A stretch of 29,964 nt of DNA from Zhongshania aliphaticivorans (GTDB lineage: Bacteria > Pseudomonadota > Gammaproteobacteria > Pseudomonadales > Spongiibacteraceae). The notes under the pieces were generated by a model. That model was not told where the DNA came from. It searched no databases and saw only the letters and a list, made by a program, of their open reading frames with translations. This document shows positions 8,625-16,653 of the stretch, one piece after another. Numbering within the stretch: the stretch's first letter is position 1; each line of letters starts with the position of its first letter. The DNA is taken from NCBI RefSeq assembly GCF_902705875.1, contig NZ_CACSIK010000001.1, positions 2,321,201 to 2,351,164 of the forward strand, written 5' to 3'. The translations under genes were made by a program, and so were the position numbers.

Positions 8625-8652
8625 ACCTTCGTACCGAGGTCTCAACTATAAT
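8625..8652 (+). promoter_or_regulatory. Putative promoter and operator of the TetR gene
   Basis: A perfect -10 box TATAAT occupies 8647-8652, 22 bases before the start codon. No good -35 box is present. In its place is an imperfect 16-base palindrome, ACCTTCGTACCGAGGT (8625-8640, 12 of 16 positions symmetric). That position suits autorepression by the TetR protein. This is inferred from position and symmetry only. Confidence 0.4.
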
Positions 8653-8674
8653 ATAGAGCAACAAGGACACCACT

Positions 8675-9289
8675 ATGGCGACACGCCGAAATACCAAAGA
8701 ACTCATTCTCGATATTGCAGAAGATCTTTTTGCGCAACAGGGATTTGGCGCAACCTCCGTCAGTGAAATTGCCAGCCAAGTCGGTATCAGTAGCCCTGGA
8801 ATTTATAAGCACTTCAGTAATAAATTAGACATTTACGAACAGGTTTGTCAGCGCTTATTTGCACCGCTAGCCGATGCCACCCGTGGTATGGCTGCCGAGG
8901 CTGACTTTGCAGAAACTCGCAAACAAATCCATCAGGTTATGTCGCACCTGGCCACGAAGCCGAATACCGCACGAATAGTTCAACACGCCACCCTCGCACG
9001 CGACGAAACTCTAGACCTATTGAGTGACCGCTGGTATCGCAAATTTTTCTCTACCATTAGCGACCCTGCTAGCAACCCAGAAAAAGAATGGATTAACGTT
9101 CCGACAGCCATGGCCTTCCATTGCATGATCTTAGGCTATGTCACCCTCGCCCCACTCCACCACTCCATCTTCGGCGTAGACCCGCTACAACCAGAGCAAC
9201 TAGAGGCGCAATTACAATTCCAACAGAATATGGTTGACGGTTTAAGTACCCTAGTCCACCGCAGCCACAAAGAGAGTAGCGGCCATTAA
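8675..9289 (+). CDS. TetR/AcrR family transcriptional regulator
   Basis: A DNA-binding repressor with a ligand-binding C-terminal domain. The N-terminal helix-turn-helix is textbook: about 8-24 leads into TSVSEIASQVGISSPGIYKHFSNK at 26-49. The C-terminal half (60-204) is helical and diverse, so the ligand cannot be predicted. The 204-residue length is normal. AAGGA stands seven to nine bases before the ATG. It follows the LemA/GIDE operon in the same direction after a 191-base gap with its own promoter, and its end overlaps the convergent DUF2489-type gene by four bases. Likely targets are itself and nearby lipid or oxidation genes, but nothing in the sequence fixes that. Confidence 0.93.
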   Translation: MATRRNTKELILDIAEDLFAQQGFGATSVSEIASQVGISSPGIYKHFSNKLDIYEQVCQRLFAPLADATRGMAAEADFAETRKQIHQVMSHLATKPNTARIVQHATLARDETLDLLSDRWYRKFFSTISDPASNPEKEWINVPTAMAFHCMILGYVTLAPLHHSIFGVDPLQPEQLEAQLQFQQNMVDGLSTLVHRSHKESSGH

Positions 9290-9738
9290 TTGATTAATTC
9301 ATTGGCCGCTGCGCGCAACCGCTCACTGTATTTACCTTCGAGTAAAGCCATCTCTGCGCCATATTCTGCGCGCTGCTCTGCCGACAAGGCCTTCCACCCT
9401 TGATGGGTTGGAATATGTGAAAGTGCCGCGGCCATTTCTGTAAACACCTGAGTATTCTTGTCATAGGATGAATCTAACATCGCGGTTTCCGCCAGCACCG
9501 CTGTGCGCAATACAAACTCACTAGTTTCTACTTGCCCAGACAAATAACAACGCGCCAGTACTTCTATGCCGCTTTGGGCATCCAGCTGCTCTGCCACTGA
9601 CTCCTGTTCAGCTTGCTGCAGCGCAGAACGCTGCGCTTGATTTTGCTGGTGTAATTGCCAAAGTAAGCGCGCAGCGATAATCGCCAATACAATAACAATA
9701 AGCGCCGCTGGCACAAGCCAGATCAAATACGCTGACAT
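9286..9738 (-). CDS. DUF2489-type small membrane protein
   Basis: A 150-residue protein of unknown function. Residues 4-26 form one N-terminal transmembrane helix (LIWLVPAALIVIVLAIIAA). A glutamine-rich, coiled-coil-like segment (28-55) leads to a helical domain containing SGIEVLARCYLSGQVETSEF, the part that recalls DUF2489. It is therefore probably anchored in the inner membrane with its domain in the cytoplasm. AGAGG on the minus strand lies five to six bases before the ATG. It is a single gene, divergent from mtnA and overlapping the end of the TetR gene by four bases. The family call is from memory of the pattern; no biochemical role is established. Confidence 0.7.
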   Translation of the reverse strand: MSAYLIWLVPAALIVIVLAIIAARLLWQLHQQNQAQRSALQQAEQESVAEQLDAQSGIEVLARCYLSGQVETSEFVLRTAVLAETAMLDSSYDKNTQVFTEMAAALSHIPTHQGWKALSAEQRAEYGAEMALLEGKYSERLRAAANELIN

Positions 9739-9895
9739 TTAATACCTCTGTATTCAAAATAAAAGTCTGTTGTACATCATGCGTAATTCCAATGCACCTC
9801 GCAATGGCAAGACCCAAGAGTTCCACGGCCAACAAGTCTAGGAGCAGGGCCAACACTGCTTTATAATTGGCGCCCCAAAAATATGGAGATAATCC

Positions 9896-10942
9896 GTGGC
9901 AACCCCTAGCGCGATCATTTGGTCAAACAATCAACTGCAATTGCTGGATCAGCGCATTTTGCCTGCCAGATGTGAGTATCTCCACTACGACGACCCCTTC
10001 GCGGTGGCCGAAGCCATCCGCAATATGGTGGTACGCGGCGCGCCAGCCATTGGCATAACTGCCGCTTACGGTATGGTATTAGCCGCCCAACAACTCGCCT
10101 CCCAACCTGCCAGTGTTGCAGCTTGGTGCGCTGCGCTCAGTGCTGCACGCGAAGCCATTGCCAACTCCCGACCAACGGCGGTCAATCTATTCTGGGCATT
10201 AAACCGCTGTGACCAAGTGATAGAGGAGCAAGGCAATGGTGGCCAAGTATTAGCAGCCCTTCGCGAACTTGCCATTCAAATCCACGCTGAAGACGTCACC
10301 ATTAATCAACGGATTGGCGATTTTGGCGCCAGTTTAATCCCCCATAACAGTATTGTGTATACCCATTGTAATGCCGGTGCTCTGGCGACAGGCGGCTACG
10401 GCACCGCCCTAGGCGTTATCCGTTCTGCACACCGCGACGGTAAAATTAAGGGGGTCTTTGCTGGAGAAACAAGGCCCTGGTTACAAGGTGCTCGATTAAC
10501 AAGCTGGGAGTTAATGCAAGACGACATTCCCGTTACCCTCGCCATCGAAGGCGCGGCGGCTCACTTAATCCGTGAACACAAACCCAGCTGGATTATTGTT
10601 GGCGCGGACCGTGTTGCAGCCAACGGTGATGCCGCCAATAAAATTGGTACCTACAACTTGGCCATCATCGCCAAATATCATGGCACCAAGGTGATGGTTG
10701 CCGCCCCCACCAGCACCTTTGATGCACATATTGATGGTCCACAAATACCCATTGAACAACGCCCCGGAAATGAAATAAGCCACAGCTTTGGTCACCAAGT
10801 TGCACCGACAAACATAGCCACAAGCAATCCAGCTTTTGATGTCACACCCGCGCAATTGATAGATGCTATCGTCACCGAACACGGCATCATCCATCAACCC
10901 AATCGTGAAAGGGTGCTAGCCCACCTTGCGCAAAACAAATAA
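9896..10942 (+). CDS. mtnA: S-methyl-5-thioribose-1-phosphate isomerase
   Basis: Converts 5-methylthioribose-1-phosphate to 5-methylthioribulose-1-phosphate in the methionine salvage pathway; cytoplasmic. Signature parts are RGAPAIGITAAYG (47-59), THCNAGALATGGYGTALG with catalytic cysteine C158, and GADRVAANGDAANKIGTYN with catalytic aspartate D238. These correspond to C160 and D240 of Bacillus subtilis MtnA. The 348 residues are normal. The start is GTG with GGAG seven bases upstream. A TATAAT at 9862-9867 could be its -10 box, without a clear -35. It is the first gene of mtnA-mtnB-mtnD-mtnC. The related eIF2B-like and ribose-1,5-bisphosphate isomerases are less likely given the operon. Confidence 0.97.
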   Translation: MATPSAIIWSNNQLQLLDQRILPARCEYLHYDDPFAVAEAIRNMVVRGAPAIGITAAYGMVLAAQQLASQPASVAAWCAALSAAREAIANSRPTAVNLFWALNRCDQVIEEQGNGGQVLAALRELAIQIHAEDVTINQRIGDFGASLIPHNSIVYTHCNAGALATGGYGTALGVIRSAHRDGKIKGVFAGETRPWLQGARLTSWELMQDDIPVTLAIEGAAAHLIREHKPSWIIVGADRVAANGDAANKIGTYNLAIIAKYHGTKVMVAAPTSTFDAHIDGPQIPIEQRPGNEISHSFGHQVAPTNIATSNPAFDVTPAQLIDAIVTEHGIIHQPNRERVLAHLAQNK

Positions 10943-10958
10943 AGACACAGGTATCGAC

Positions 10959-11594
10959 ATGATCGACAGCAAATACTTTTATCAGCAGGCCATTGCCCTT
11001 GCCGCCGCAGGAGAAGAGCTCTATCAGCGCGGCTGGGTGCCTGCCACAAGCGGTAACTTTTCAACACGTCTTGATGCTAGCTCAGCCATTGTCACTGCCT
11101 CAGGTAAACATAAAGGCCGTCTTAGCCCTACCGATTTTATTGCTGTTGACCTCAATGCGCAGCCCATCAGCGAAGGTAAGCCCTCAGCTGAAACGGAGTT
11201 GCATACCCGTCTGTATCAACGCTTTCCAAACATCGGCGCGGTATTGCACTGCCACTCCCCTGTGGTCACCATCATTTCCAAATTAGTAAAACCCCGCGAT
11301 GCCATCACCTTAAGTGATTACGAATTACTCAAAGCATTTGATGGTATCGATACCCACAACAGCCAAGTCGATATTCCTCTATTCGACAATAACCAAGATA
11401 TCAGTGCCCTAGCAAAACAAGTCGATAACTATTTTTCAAAGCATGCCTCCTGCCCTGCCTATTTGATTCGCGGTCACGGTGTGTACTGCTGGGGTGACGA
11501 TTTAGATAGCTGTATGCGTAACTTAGAAGCTGTAGATTTTTTATTGCGCTGTGAATTAGAACTAATGCGCTTTTCTCACGGAGACCAGCAATGA
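10959..11594 (+). CDS. mtnB: Methylthioribulose-1-phosphate dehydratase
   Basis: A class II aldolase-fold zinc enzyme that dehydrates methylthioribulose-1-phosphate to the diketo compound of the salvage pathway. ATSGNFSTR lies near 29-37. The zinc-site HCH triplet (H97, H99) is in AVLHCHSPVVT, and a third histidine is in LIRGHGVYCWG. The open frame extends back to a TTG at 10926 inside mtnA. I chose the ATG at 10959 because CAGG precedes it by seven bases and the resulting 211 residues fit the family. It lies 16 bases after mtnA and overlaps mtnD by four bases (ATGA), giving coupled translation. Confidence 0.95.
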   Translation: MIDSKYFYQQAIALAAAGEELYQRGWVPATSGNFSTRLDASSAIVTASGKHKGRLSPTDFIAVDLNAQPISEGKPSAETELHTRLYQRFPNIGAVLHCHSPVVTIISKLVKPRDAITLSDYELLKAFDGIDTHNSQVDIPLFDNNQDISALAKQVDNYFSKHASCPAYLIRGHGVYCWGDDLDSCMRNLEAVDFLLRCELELMRFSHGDQQ

Positions 11595-12148
11595 GCCAAC
11601 TCACTATTTACACCGACAGCAGCGCAACGCAATGTCTCTTCAGTACCCAAAATGCTACCGATATCAGCGAACGTTTAGCTGCCGTGGGCGTCCGCTTTGA
11701 ACAGTGGCAAACTCGCAGTGACATTGCCGCCGGCGACAGCCAAGACACAGTCTTAAATGCCTATGCAAGTGATGTACAACGACTCATCGACCAGCAGGGC
11801 TACCAGAGTGTTGATGTTATTAGTATTGCTGCAGACAATCCCCAAAAAGACGCTCTGCGCTTAAAATTTTTAGACGAACACACTCATAGTGAAGATGAGG
11901 TTCGTTTCTTTGTGCAAGGCCAAGGCCTATTCGCATTGCATATCGATAACTGTGTCTACGAAATCCACTGTGAAAAAGGTGACTTGCTGAGCGTTCCCGC
12001 CAACACATCACATTGGTTTGATCTTGGGCCGCAACCAGACTTGGTTGCCATTCGCTTTTTCAACAACCCCGACGGTTGGGTAGCAAATTACACCGGTAAC
12101 GATATCGCAGATCGCTATTCACGGCTGGATACTCTCGCTCAGTGCTAG
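11591..12148 (+). CDS. mtnD: Acireductone dioxygenase
   Basis: A cupin metalloenzyme that oxidises acireductone. The iron form yields formate and the methionine precursor 4-methylthio-2-oxobutanoate; the nickel form takes a non-productive route releasing carbon monoxide. The metal ligands are visible as H97, H99 and E103 in HTHSEDEVRFF and H141 in NTSHWFDLG, one residue off the Klebsiella numbering. The 185 residues are typical. Its ATG overlaps the mtnB stop, and mtnC follows after ten bases. The in-vivo metal cannot be told from sequence. Confidence 0.97.
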   Translation: MSQLTIYTDSSATQCLFSTQNATDISERLAAVGVRFEQWQTRSDIAAGDSQDTVLNAYASDVQRLIDQQGYQSVDVISIAADNPQKDALRLKFLDEHTHSEDEVRFFVQGQGLFALHIDNCVYEIHCEKGDLLSVPANTSHWFDLGPQPDLVAIRFFNNPDGWVANYTGNDIADRYSRLDTLAQC

Positions 12149-12158
12149 GAAGACCCTT

Positions 12159-12842
12159 ATGATTAACGCTATTGTTACCGACATTGAAGGCACCACCAGC
12201 TCAATTGAGTTTGTTCATAGCGTGCTATTCCCCTATGCCAGTAAAAAGCTCCCTGATTTTATTCGCCAAAACCATGACCACAAAGCCGTAGCAGCCGCAC
12301 TTGCCGACACTGCAAAACAAAGTGGTATTGATGTTCACAATACCGAAGCATTAATTACCCAGCTTCTACAGTGGATCGCCGACGACAAAAAAGTGACCCC
12401 ATTAAAAACCCTGCAAGGCTTAATATGGGAGCACGGCTATCGCAATGGCGACTATCAGGCCCATATCTACCCAGACGCACTCAGTAAGCTAACAGCCTGG
12501 CAGCAGCAAAACATAAACTTATATGTGTATTCGTCTGGTTCAATCTACGCCCAAAAGCTCTTCTTCGGTTTTAATGAAGGTGGCGACTTACAAACTTTGT
12601 TTACTGACTATTTCGACACCACAACCGGGCCAAAGCGCGAAGCCGCTTCTTACCGAGTGATAAAGCAAGCTATTGGTCTTCCTGCCAATGAAATTTTATT
12701 TTTATCGGACACTTTGGAAGAAGTCGATGCCGCAGCTGAAATTGGCATGAGTACAGCTTGGGTTCAACGGCAGCCCCCCATAGCGCAACACACCCCCCAT
12801 CAGTGTGTTAGCAGTTTTTCAGACATTATTTTACCGAGCTAA
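12159..12842 (+). CDS. mtnC: Enolase-phosphatase E1
   Basis: A HAD-superfamily bifunctional enzyme that enolises and then dephosphorylates the diketo phosphate, giving the acireductone used by MtnD. HAD motif I is IVTDIEGTTSS, with the first acidic residue D8 and E10 in the place of the second aspartate, as in this family. YVYSSGS (about 125-131) is motif II, and LFLSDTLEEVDAA carries the late acidic motif. The 227 residues are normal. AGGA lies nine bases before the ATG. It is last in the mtn operon and is followed by two overlapping hairpins. MTA phosphorylase, MTR kinase and the final transaminase are not in the window. Confidence 0.96.
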   Translation: MINAIVTDIEGTTSSIEFVHSVLFPYASKKLPDFIRQNHDHKAVAAALADTAKQSGIDVHNTEALITQLLQWIADDKKVTPLKTLQGLIWEHGYRNGDYQAHIYPDALSKLTAWQQQNINLYVYSSGSIYAQKLFFGFNEGGDLQTLFTDYFDTTTGPKREAASYRVIKQAIGLPANEILFLSDTLEEVDAAAEIGMSTAWVQRQPPIAQHTPHQCVSSFSDIILPS

Positions 12843-12862
12843 TCACCGGTCTGGTCACTATC

Positions 12863-12907
12863 GCGGCGAAATGCGCCTTGCCCTTCGCCGCAGATAGCAT
12901 CTGCGGC
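12863..12907. repeat. Two overlapping, mutually exclusive hairpins after mtnC
   Basis: Stem one pairs GCGGCGAA (12863-12870) with TTCGCCGC (12884-12891), eight perfect pairs. Stem two pairs GCCGCAGAT (12887-12895) with ATCTGCGGC (12899-12907), nine perfect pairs around a three-base loop. They share 12887-12891, so only one can form at a time. Neither is followed by a U-run. They could end or stabilise the mtn transcript, or be a REP-like element. Confidence 0.6.
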
Positions 12908-12979
12908 ACACGCGCTACTACAGGGTTGCGCCCTCACTGCTTCAATTACAACAGTGAAAATGCTTCCTAGCAAGTAAAT

Positions 12980-15427
12980 TTAACCCACACGCGTTGCACG
13001 AAATAAATCCTTGCGAAAGGTTTTAACGCCGTCGCGAAAACGGAGATGGATAAACCGGCTGTCGACATCCACAACAATACCTCGACCATACTTGCTGTGG
13101 GCCAAGGTTTCTCCCAAAGCAAAAGCCCCTTGCGTCATCTCACTAGCCGCCACACCACTAAGCTCATTCCGTGAGGAAGTTTCGTCCACCTCGTCAACAA
13201 GGGTTAATACCTCGCAGACCAAGAGCGATGAAAAATATACTCGCTTAGCTGAAAACTGTACCTCCAGACCATGATCATCAACAGTAATAATGCGACCACG
13301 GCCATGCACGCTATGCTCAACTAGAGCGGCGAATACAAAGCTATTGACCTCGACAACATTGCCCATGCACTCAACGTCCAACACATCTAGATAGCGTGCC
13401 GCTGTCTGACTCAATACGAGAGGTGTATCTTTAACATACTCAAGCCCTTGGTCTAATAAGGCACCTAACTCGGATGACAAAGGAACATTCATTTCCGTTA
13501 CAAAAGGACTTGGCAGTAAATTTAGTTCAGGCCTAAGGCCACCGTCCCACCCATTGCGGCAATTTATCCCCGGAGCAAAAAGGTATAAAACATTAATCGC
13601 ACGCGTCATCGCCACATACATAAGGCGCCGTTCAGACTCCTGCTGCTCCTCATTTGCACGACGACGCTTACCGGCTTGATAGGGCATATAATGGGCGCTC
13701 AACCCCGGTATAATAACAACCGGCCACTCCAACCCCTTGCTGCGATGCATGGTAGTAATGGTGACCGCATCCGGCAACGAAGCACCGTATATACGATCTC
13801 CATCAGCAATACGCAGCCCCTCTATCATTGCCAGAATAGCGGCGGGGCTTTGCTCTGTTTGCATGGCGACAAAACCCACAAAGGCCACAATCGTGGCCGC
13901 CCTATTCTCACCCTCTTCACTACTTAAGGCATTATCACGAATGGCCTGAAGCAAATCTAAATCTTGCAAAAAAAGCGTGATACCTTCACCGGCTGATGGT
14001 GAAGCGAGCATCTTTGTCAGTGCGCTAGCGACACGCTGTAAACGCTGTTCTTGATAAATGGACAAGCTGTCATCAGACAAGCCTAAAGCGGTAAATCCGC
14101 GCTCTTCTGCCATCACTCTAGTGGCATATCGGCGAAGTACTTCATGCTTTATTTTCAATTCACAAAATCGCAAAAGCTCAAAAACTTGTTGCTCACAATC
14201 CTGCCGGGTTTGCTGATAAAACTGTCCTGCCATCAATTTTAACAATACAAGCAGCACTCTTATTTCATGCCGCTCCAAAACCCGACTCCCTCCTGCAATG
14301 CGATTGGGTATACCGCGCTGTAAGAGCACCAATTCTACCGGTGCCGCCTGAGCCCAGGTACGGCATAAAAACACCATGTCGCTATAAGCTCGGCCCTGTT
14401 TATATTCCGCCAAACAGACCTCTGCCAAGGAATAACCATCTGCTGTTTGTTCTTTAAGCTCAAGCCGCGTTTTAGGTGCATTTTCTCCGCTAATACATAA
14501 CACCGGATCTCGCCGTTGATTTTGAGAAATCAGCTGTGCCGCCGCTAAAGCAAGGCTATGTCCGTAGCGAAAAGTCCGCGACATTTTATAACTACTATGA
14601 GGGTAGCTGTCACCAAAATGCGTCAACATATATTCTGGGCGAGCGCCACGAAATTCATAAATACACTGGTCTGCATCCCCAACTACTTGCAAGCGCGCAC
14701 GCTCTCCGGCGAGGGTTTTCAACAAAAAAAACTGAATATCGTTGATATCTTGAAATTCATCGACAACAAATAATTCCACCCGATTTGCCAAAAACTGCGC
14801 CAGCTTGGGATTTGCTGCAATGGCCTTACAAGGGTCATACAGAAAGTCTGAAAACGTCACTTTGGCGGCGCTTTTACGCCACTGCTCAAAGCGTTCAAAC
14901 GCCTCTATAAACAAGTGGTACTGTTCGGGGTAGCCCGCCGTTAAAAAACTCGACTCAGGCGACTTCAAGGTCGACTTAGCAAGATCGACAAACCCCGCAA
15001 ATGCGTCAAGCCACTGCTGCTGTTCATCACGTATAGCCGATCGTTGCGCCGACGTTCCTGCAGAGGCCTGCAATGCTTTTAACATCTCAATGCCGGCTTG
15101 GGCATCTCCCAGCGGGTTAGGATCAAATTGCGGTAAATAACCCTCTTTCACCAGGGCGATAGCCAAATTACGCCCCATGGCATGAAAGGTACGCACCGGA
15201 GGTAGATTTTGAGAAGTTCCTGCGGCTTGACGCAATTGGCGACTAAAGTCCTCCTGCGCCGCTTTGTTAAACATCACAACGCGCACTAGCCTTGGGTCCA
15301 TCCCCGACTTAACGCGCTCCAAGACATAGCGAACCATGGTTGTGGTTTTACCCGCGCCCGCCACTGCTGTCACGCGGGCATGCCCACGAAGGTGGCGAGT
15401 CACCGTTAACTGCTCTTCCGTCAGCAT
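12980..15427 (-). CDS. UvrD/Rep-family DNA helicase with two C-terminal Tudor-like repeats
   Basis: A superfamily 1A 3'-5' DNA helicase. Motifs in order are Walker A AGAGKTTT (23-30), motif Ia near FNKAAQEDF, DEFQD (223-227, Walker B), GDADQCIYEFRGA (250-262, motif III), and TTMHRSKGLEWPVVIIPG (motif V region), then RRLMYVAMTRA (motif VI). Its 815 residues exceed the roughly 720 of UvrD/PcrA. The extra length lies at the end, where two similar segments occur: VEHSVHGRGRIITVDDHGLEV (about 703 on) and LAHSKYGRGIVVDVDSRF (about 775 on). Each resembles the single Tudor-like domain at the PcrA/UvrD C-terminus, which contacts RNA polymerase. The Walker A shortening to AGAGKTT is shared with related helicases. 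It is a lone gene; the exact subfamily is uncertain, so I give no symbol. Confidence 0.93.
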   Translation of the reverse strand: MLTEEQLTVTRHLRGHARVTAVAGAGKTTTMVRYVLERVKSGMDPRLVRVVMFNKAAQEDFSRQLRQAAGTSQNLPPVRTFHAMGRNLAIALVKEGYLPQFDPNPLGDAQAGIEMLKALQASAGTSAQRSAIRDEQQQWLDAFAGFVDLAKSTLKSPESSFLTAGYPEQYHLFIEAFERFEQWRKSAAKVTFSDFLYDPCKAIAANPKLAQFLANRVELFVVDEFQDINDIQFFLLKTLAGERARLQVVGDADQCIYEFRGARPEYMLTHFGDSYPHSSYKMSRTFRYGHSLALAAAQLISQNQRRDPVLCISGENAPKTRLELKEQTADGYSLAEVCLAEYKQGRAYSDMVFLCRTWAQAAPVELVLLQRGIPNRIAGGSRVLERHEIRVLLVLLKLMAGQFYQQTRQDCEQQVFELLRFCELKIKHEVLRRYATRVMAEERGFTALGLSDDSLSIYQEQRLQRVASALTKMLASPSAGEGITLFLQDLDLLQAIRDNALSSEEGENRAATIVAFVGFVAMQTEQSPAAILAMIEGLRIADGDRIYGASLPDAVTITTMHRSKGLEWPVVIIPGLSAHYMPYQAGKRRRANEEQQESERRLMYVAMTRAINVLYLFAPGINCRNGWDGGLRPELNLLPSPFVTEMNVPLSSELGALLDQGLEYVKDTPLVLSQTAARYLDVLDVECMGNVVEVNSFVFAALVEHSVHGRGRIITVDDHGLEVQFSAKRVYFSSLLVCEVLTLVDEVDETSSRNELSGVAASEMTQGAFALGETLAHSKYGRGIVVDVDSRFIHLRFRDGVKTFRKDLFRATRVG

Positions 15428-15536
15428 GGGGTGTGTCTTAAAAACATCATAGCGAGATTGGTAAACCGTTTAGAAAGAAATAAATCAAGAGAGGCAATGA
15501 GCTTTATGTCATTTTTCAAAAGCAAAAAGCAGCTTG

Positions 15537-15728
15537 ATGGCTAGCGTTGGCCAATATACCGAAAGCAGCCATTACTCAACAAGCTTTAACACCGATTACC
15601 TAGAAGGCAGTTTTTCTAGCTGGAATCTGGCGCATAAGCGCCAAGACATGCAAAATACCCCCAAAATAAAACAGCTACCGCCTTTGCAAGCTCAACCCCC
15701 TAAGGCACGGCGCATCAACTCACCTTAG
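15537..15728 (+). CDS. Possible small protein of unknown function
   Basis: A 63-codon open frame ending 16 bases before the crotonase gene in the same direction. It resembles nothing I recognise. It is rich in Ser, Thr and Tyr early, and Pro, Gln and Lys late (IKQLPPLQAQPPKARRINSP). There is no signal peptide or membrane helix and no good Shine-Dalgarno; a TTG one codon earlier is an alternative start. In another frame just upstream, a better-placed start (ATG 15506 behind GAGAGG) reads MSFFKSKKQLDG then stops, which raises the possibility of a frameshifted gene. It may also be mere leader sequence of the crotonase transcript. Confidence 0.28.
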   Translation: MASVGQYTESSHYSTSFNTDYLEGSFSSWNLAHKRQDMQNTPKIKQLPPLQAQPPKARRINSP

Positions 15729-15744
15729 AAAAGGACAATAAAAG

Positions 15745-16542
15745 ATGAACTTTAAAGAAATTACTGTTGAGGTCCGTGAATCGGTAGGTATTCTCACCCT
15801 AAATGCACCTGAAACGTTAAACGCCTTAACACCCGGTATGGTTGAAGAAATCAACGAGGCCATTGACTACTTTGCTCAAAATACCCGCGCCATGATTTTA
15901 TCTGGCGCAGGCCGCGGCTTTTGCTCGGGTGCGTCACTAAACCCTAGCAACCCGCTAACCCCCATGACTGCTGATCGCGATCAACGCGATATTGGCCTCA
16001 TCTTAGAAAATTTTTTAAACCCCATCATGATCAAGCTTAAAAACCTGCCTATACCTTGGATTACCGCCGTTCGGGGTAGTGCAGCCGGCTTTGGCGCCTC
16101 TTTAGCGCTGGCGGGGGATATGATCATTGCCAGCGAGAATGCCGCCTTTATCCAAATTTTCTCTCGTATAGGGCTGATTCCCGATGGTGGCGCGACCCAC
16201 ATACTCAGCCGTACCATTGGCCGCGCTCGCACAATGGAGCTTATGCTTACCGGTAACCGCCTAAGCGCTGACAAAGCGTTAAACTGGGGGCTAATCAATC
16301 AGGTGGTCAGTGATGATCAATTAGAAGCGGAGGCATTTAAAACCGCCCTAGCCCTAGCCAACGGACCCACTGTCGCGTTAAGCCTCATTCGCAAGGCCGT
16401 CTGGGCGGCGGTAGATGCCAACTGGGAAAGCAGCTTGCAAACTGAACGCGAACTCCAAAAGCAGGCCGGACAAACCGCTGATTTTGACGAAGGCGTCGCC
16501 GCGTTCAATGAAAAACGGCCTGCAACATTTTCTGGACAATAA
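15745..16542 (+). CDS. Enoyl-CoA hydratase/isomerase family protein (PaaG-like)
   Basis: A crotonase-fold enzyme acting on an acyl-CoA. Oxyanion-hole parts are FCSGAS (59-64) and RGSAAGFGASLALAGD (110-125). The two glutamates that hydrate enoyl-CoA in classic hydratases are missing. The active-site stretch reads FSRIGLIPDGGAT with D147, the pattern of PaaG-type isomerases, which use one aspartate. Double-bond isomerisation, or a related reaction, is therefore more likely than simple hydration. The 265 residues are typical. AAAAGGA lies upstream of the ATG. It converges with the PhyH gene. The role may be in aromatic, terpenoid or fatty-acid breakdown; the substrate is not readable. Confidence 0.9.
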   Translation: MNFKEITVEVRESVGILTLNAPETLNALTPGMVEEINEAIDYFAQNTRAMILSGAGRGFCSGASLNPSNPLTPMTADRDQRDIGLILENFLNPIMIKLKNLPIPWITAVRGSAAGFGASLALAGDMIIASENAAFIQIFSRIGLIPDGGATHILSRTIGRARTMELMLTGNRLSADKALNWGLINQVVSDDQLEAEAFKTALALANGPTVALSLIRKAVWAAVDANWESSLQTERELQKQAGQTADFDEGVAAFNEKRPATFSGQ

Positions 16543-16580
16543 ATAAGCAACGCATCTCACCTAGCCTAGCTATGTCTACT

Positions 16581-16614
16581 AAAAACCAAACGCCCGCCAC
16601 CGTCGTGCGTTTGG
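16581..16614 (-). terminator. Rho-independent terminator of the PhyH-family gene
   Basis: CCAAACGC (16586-16593) pairs with GCGTTTGG (16607-16614). Read on the minus strand, the stem is followed directly by five T residues (16585-16581). It lies 40 bases beyond the minus-strand stop codon. On the plus strand it could also fold at the end of the crotonase transcript, but without a U-run. Confidence 0.75.
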
Positions 16615-16653
16615 CAAGATATGACATCAAGTTTCATCGAGCGAAATACCGAA

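Noticed and set aside
8443..8706. Minus-strand open frame of 87 codons with hydrophobic stretches across the TetR promoter
   Set aside because: It overlaps the end of the GIDE-like gene, the TetR promoter and the TetR start. It has no Shine-Dalgarno and its composition looks like a mirror of the opposite strand.
9739..9895. Possible SAM-type riboswitch upstream of the mtn operon
   Set aside because: The gap is only 157 bases and I could not fold the conserved multi-helix core of any SAM riboswitch or find a terminator-antiterminator pair.
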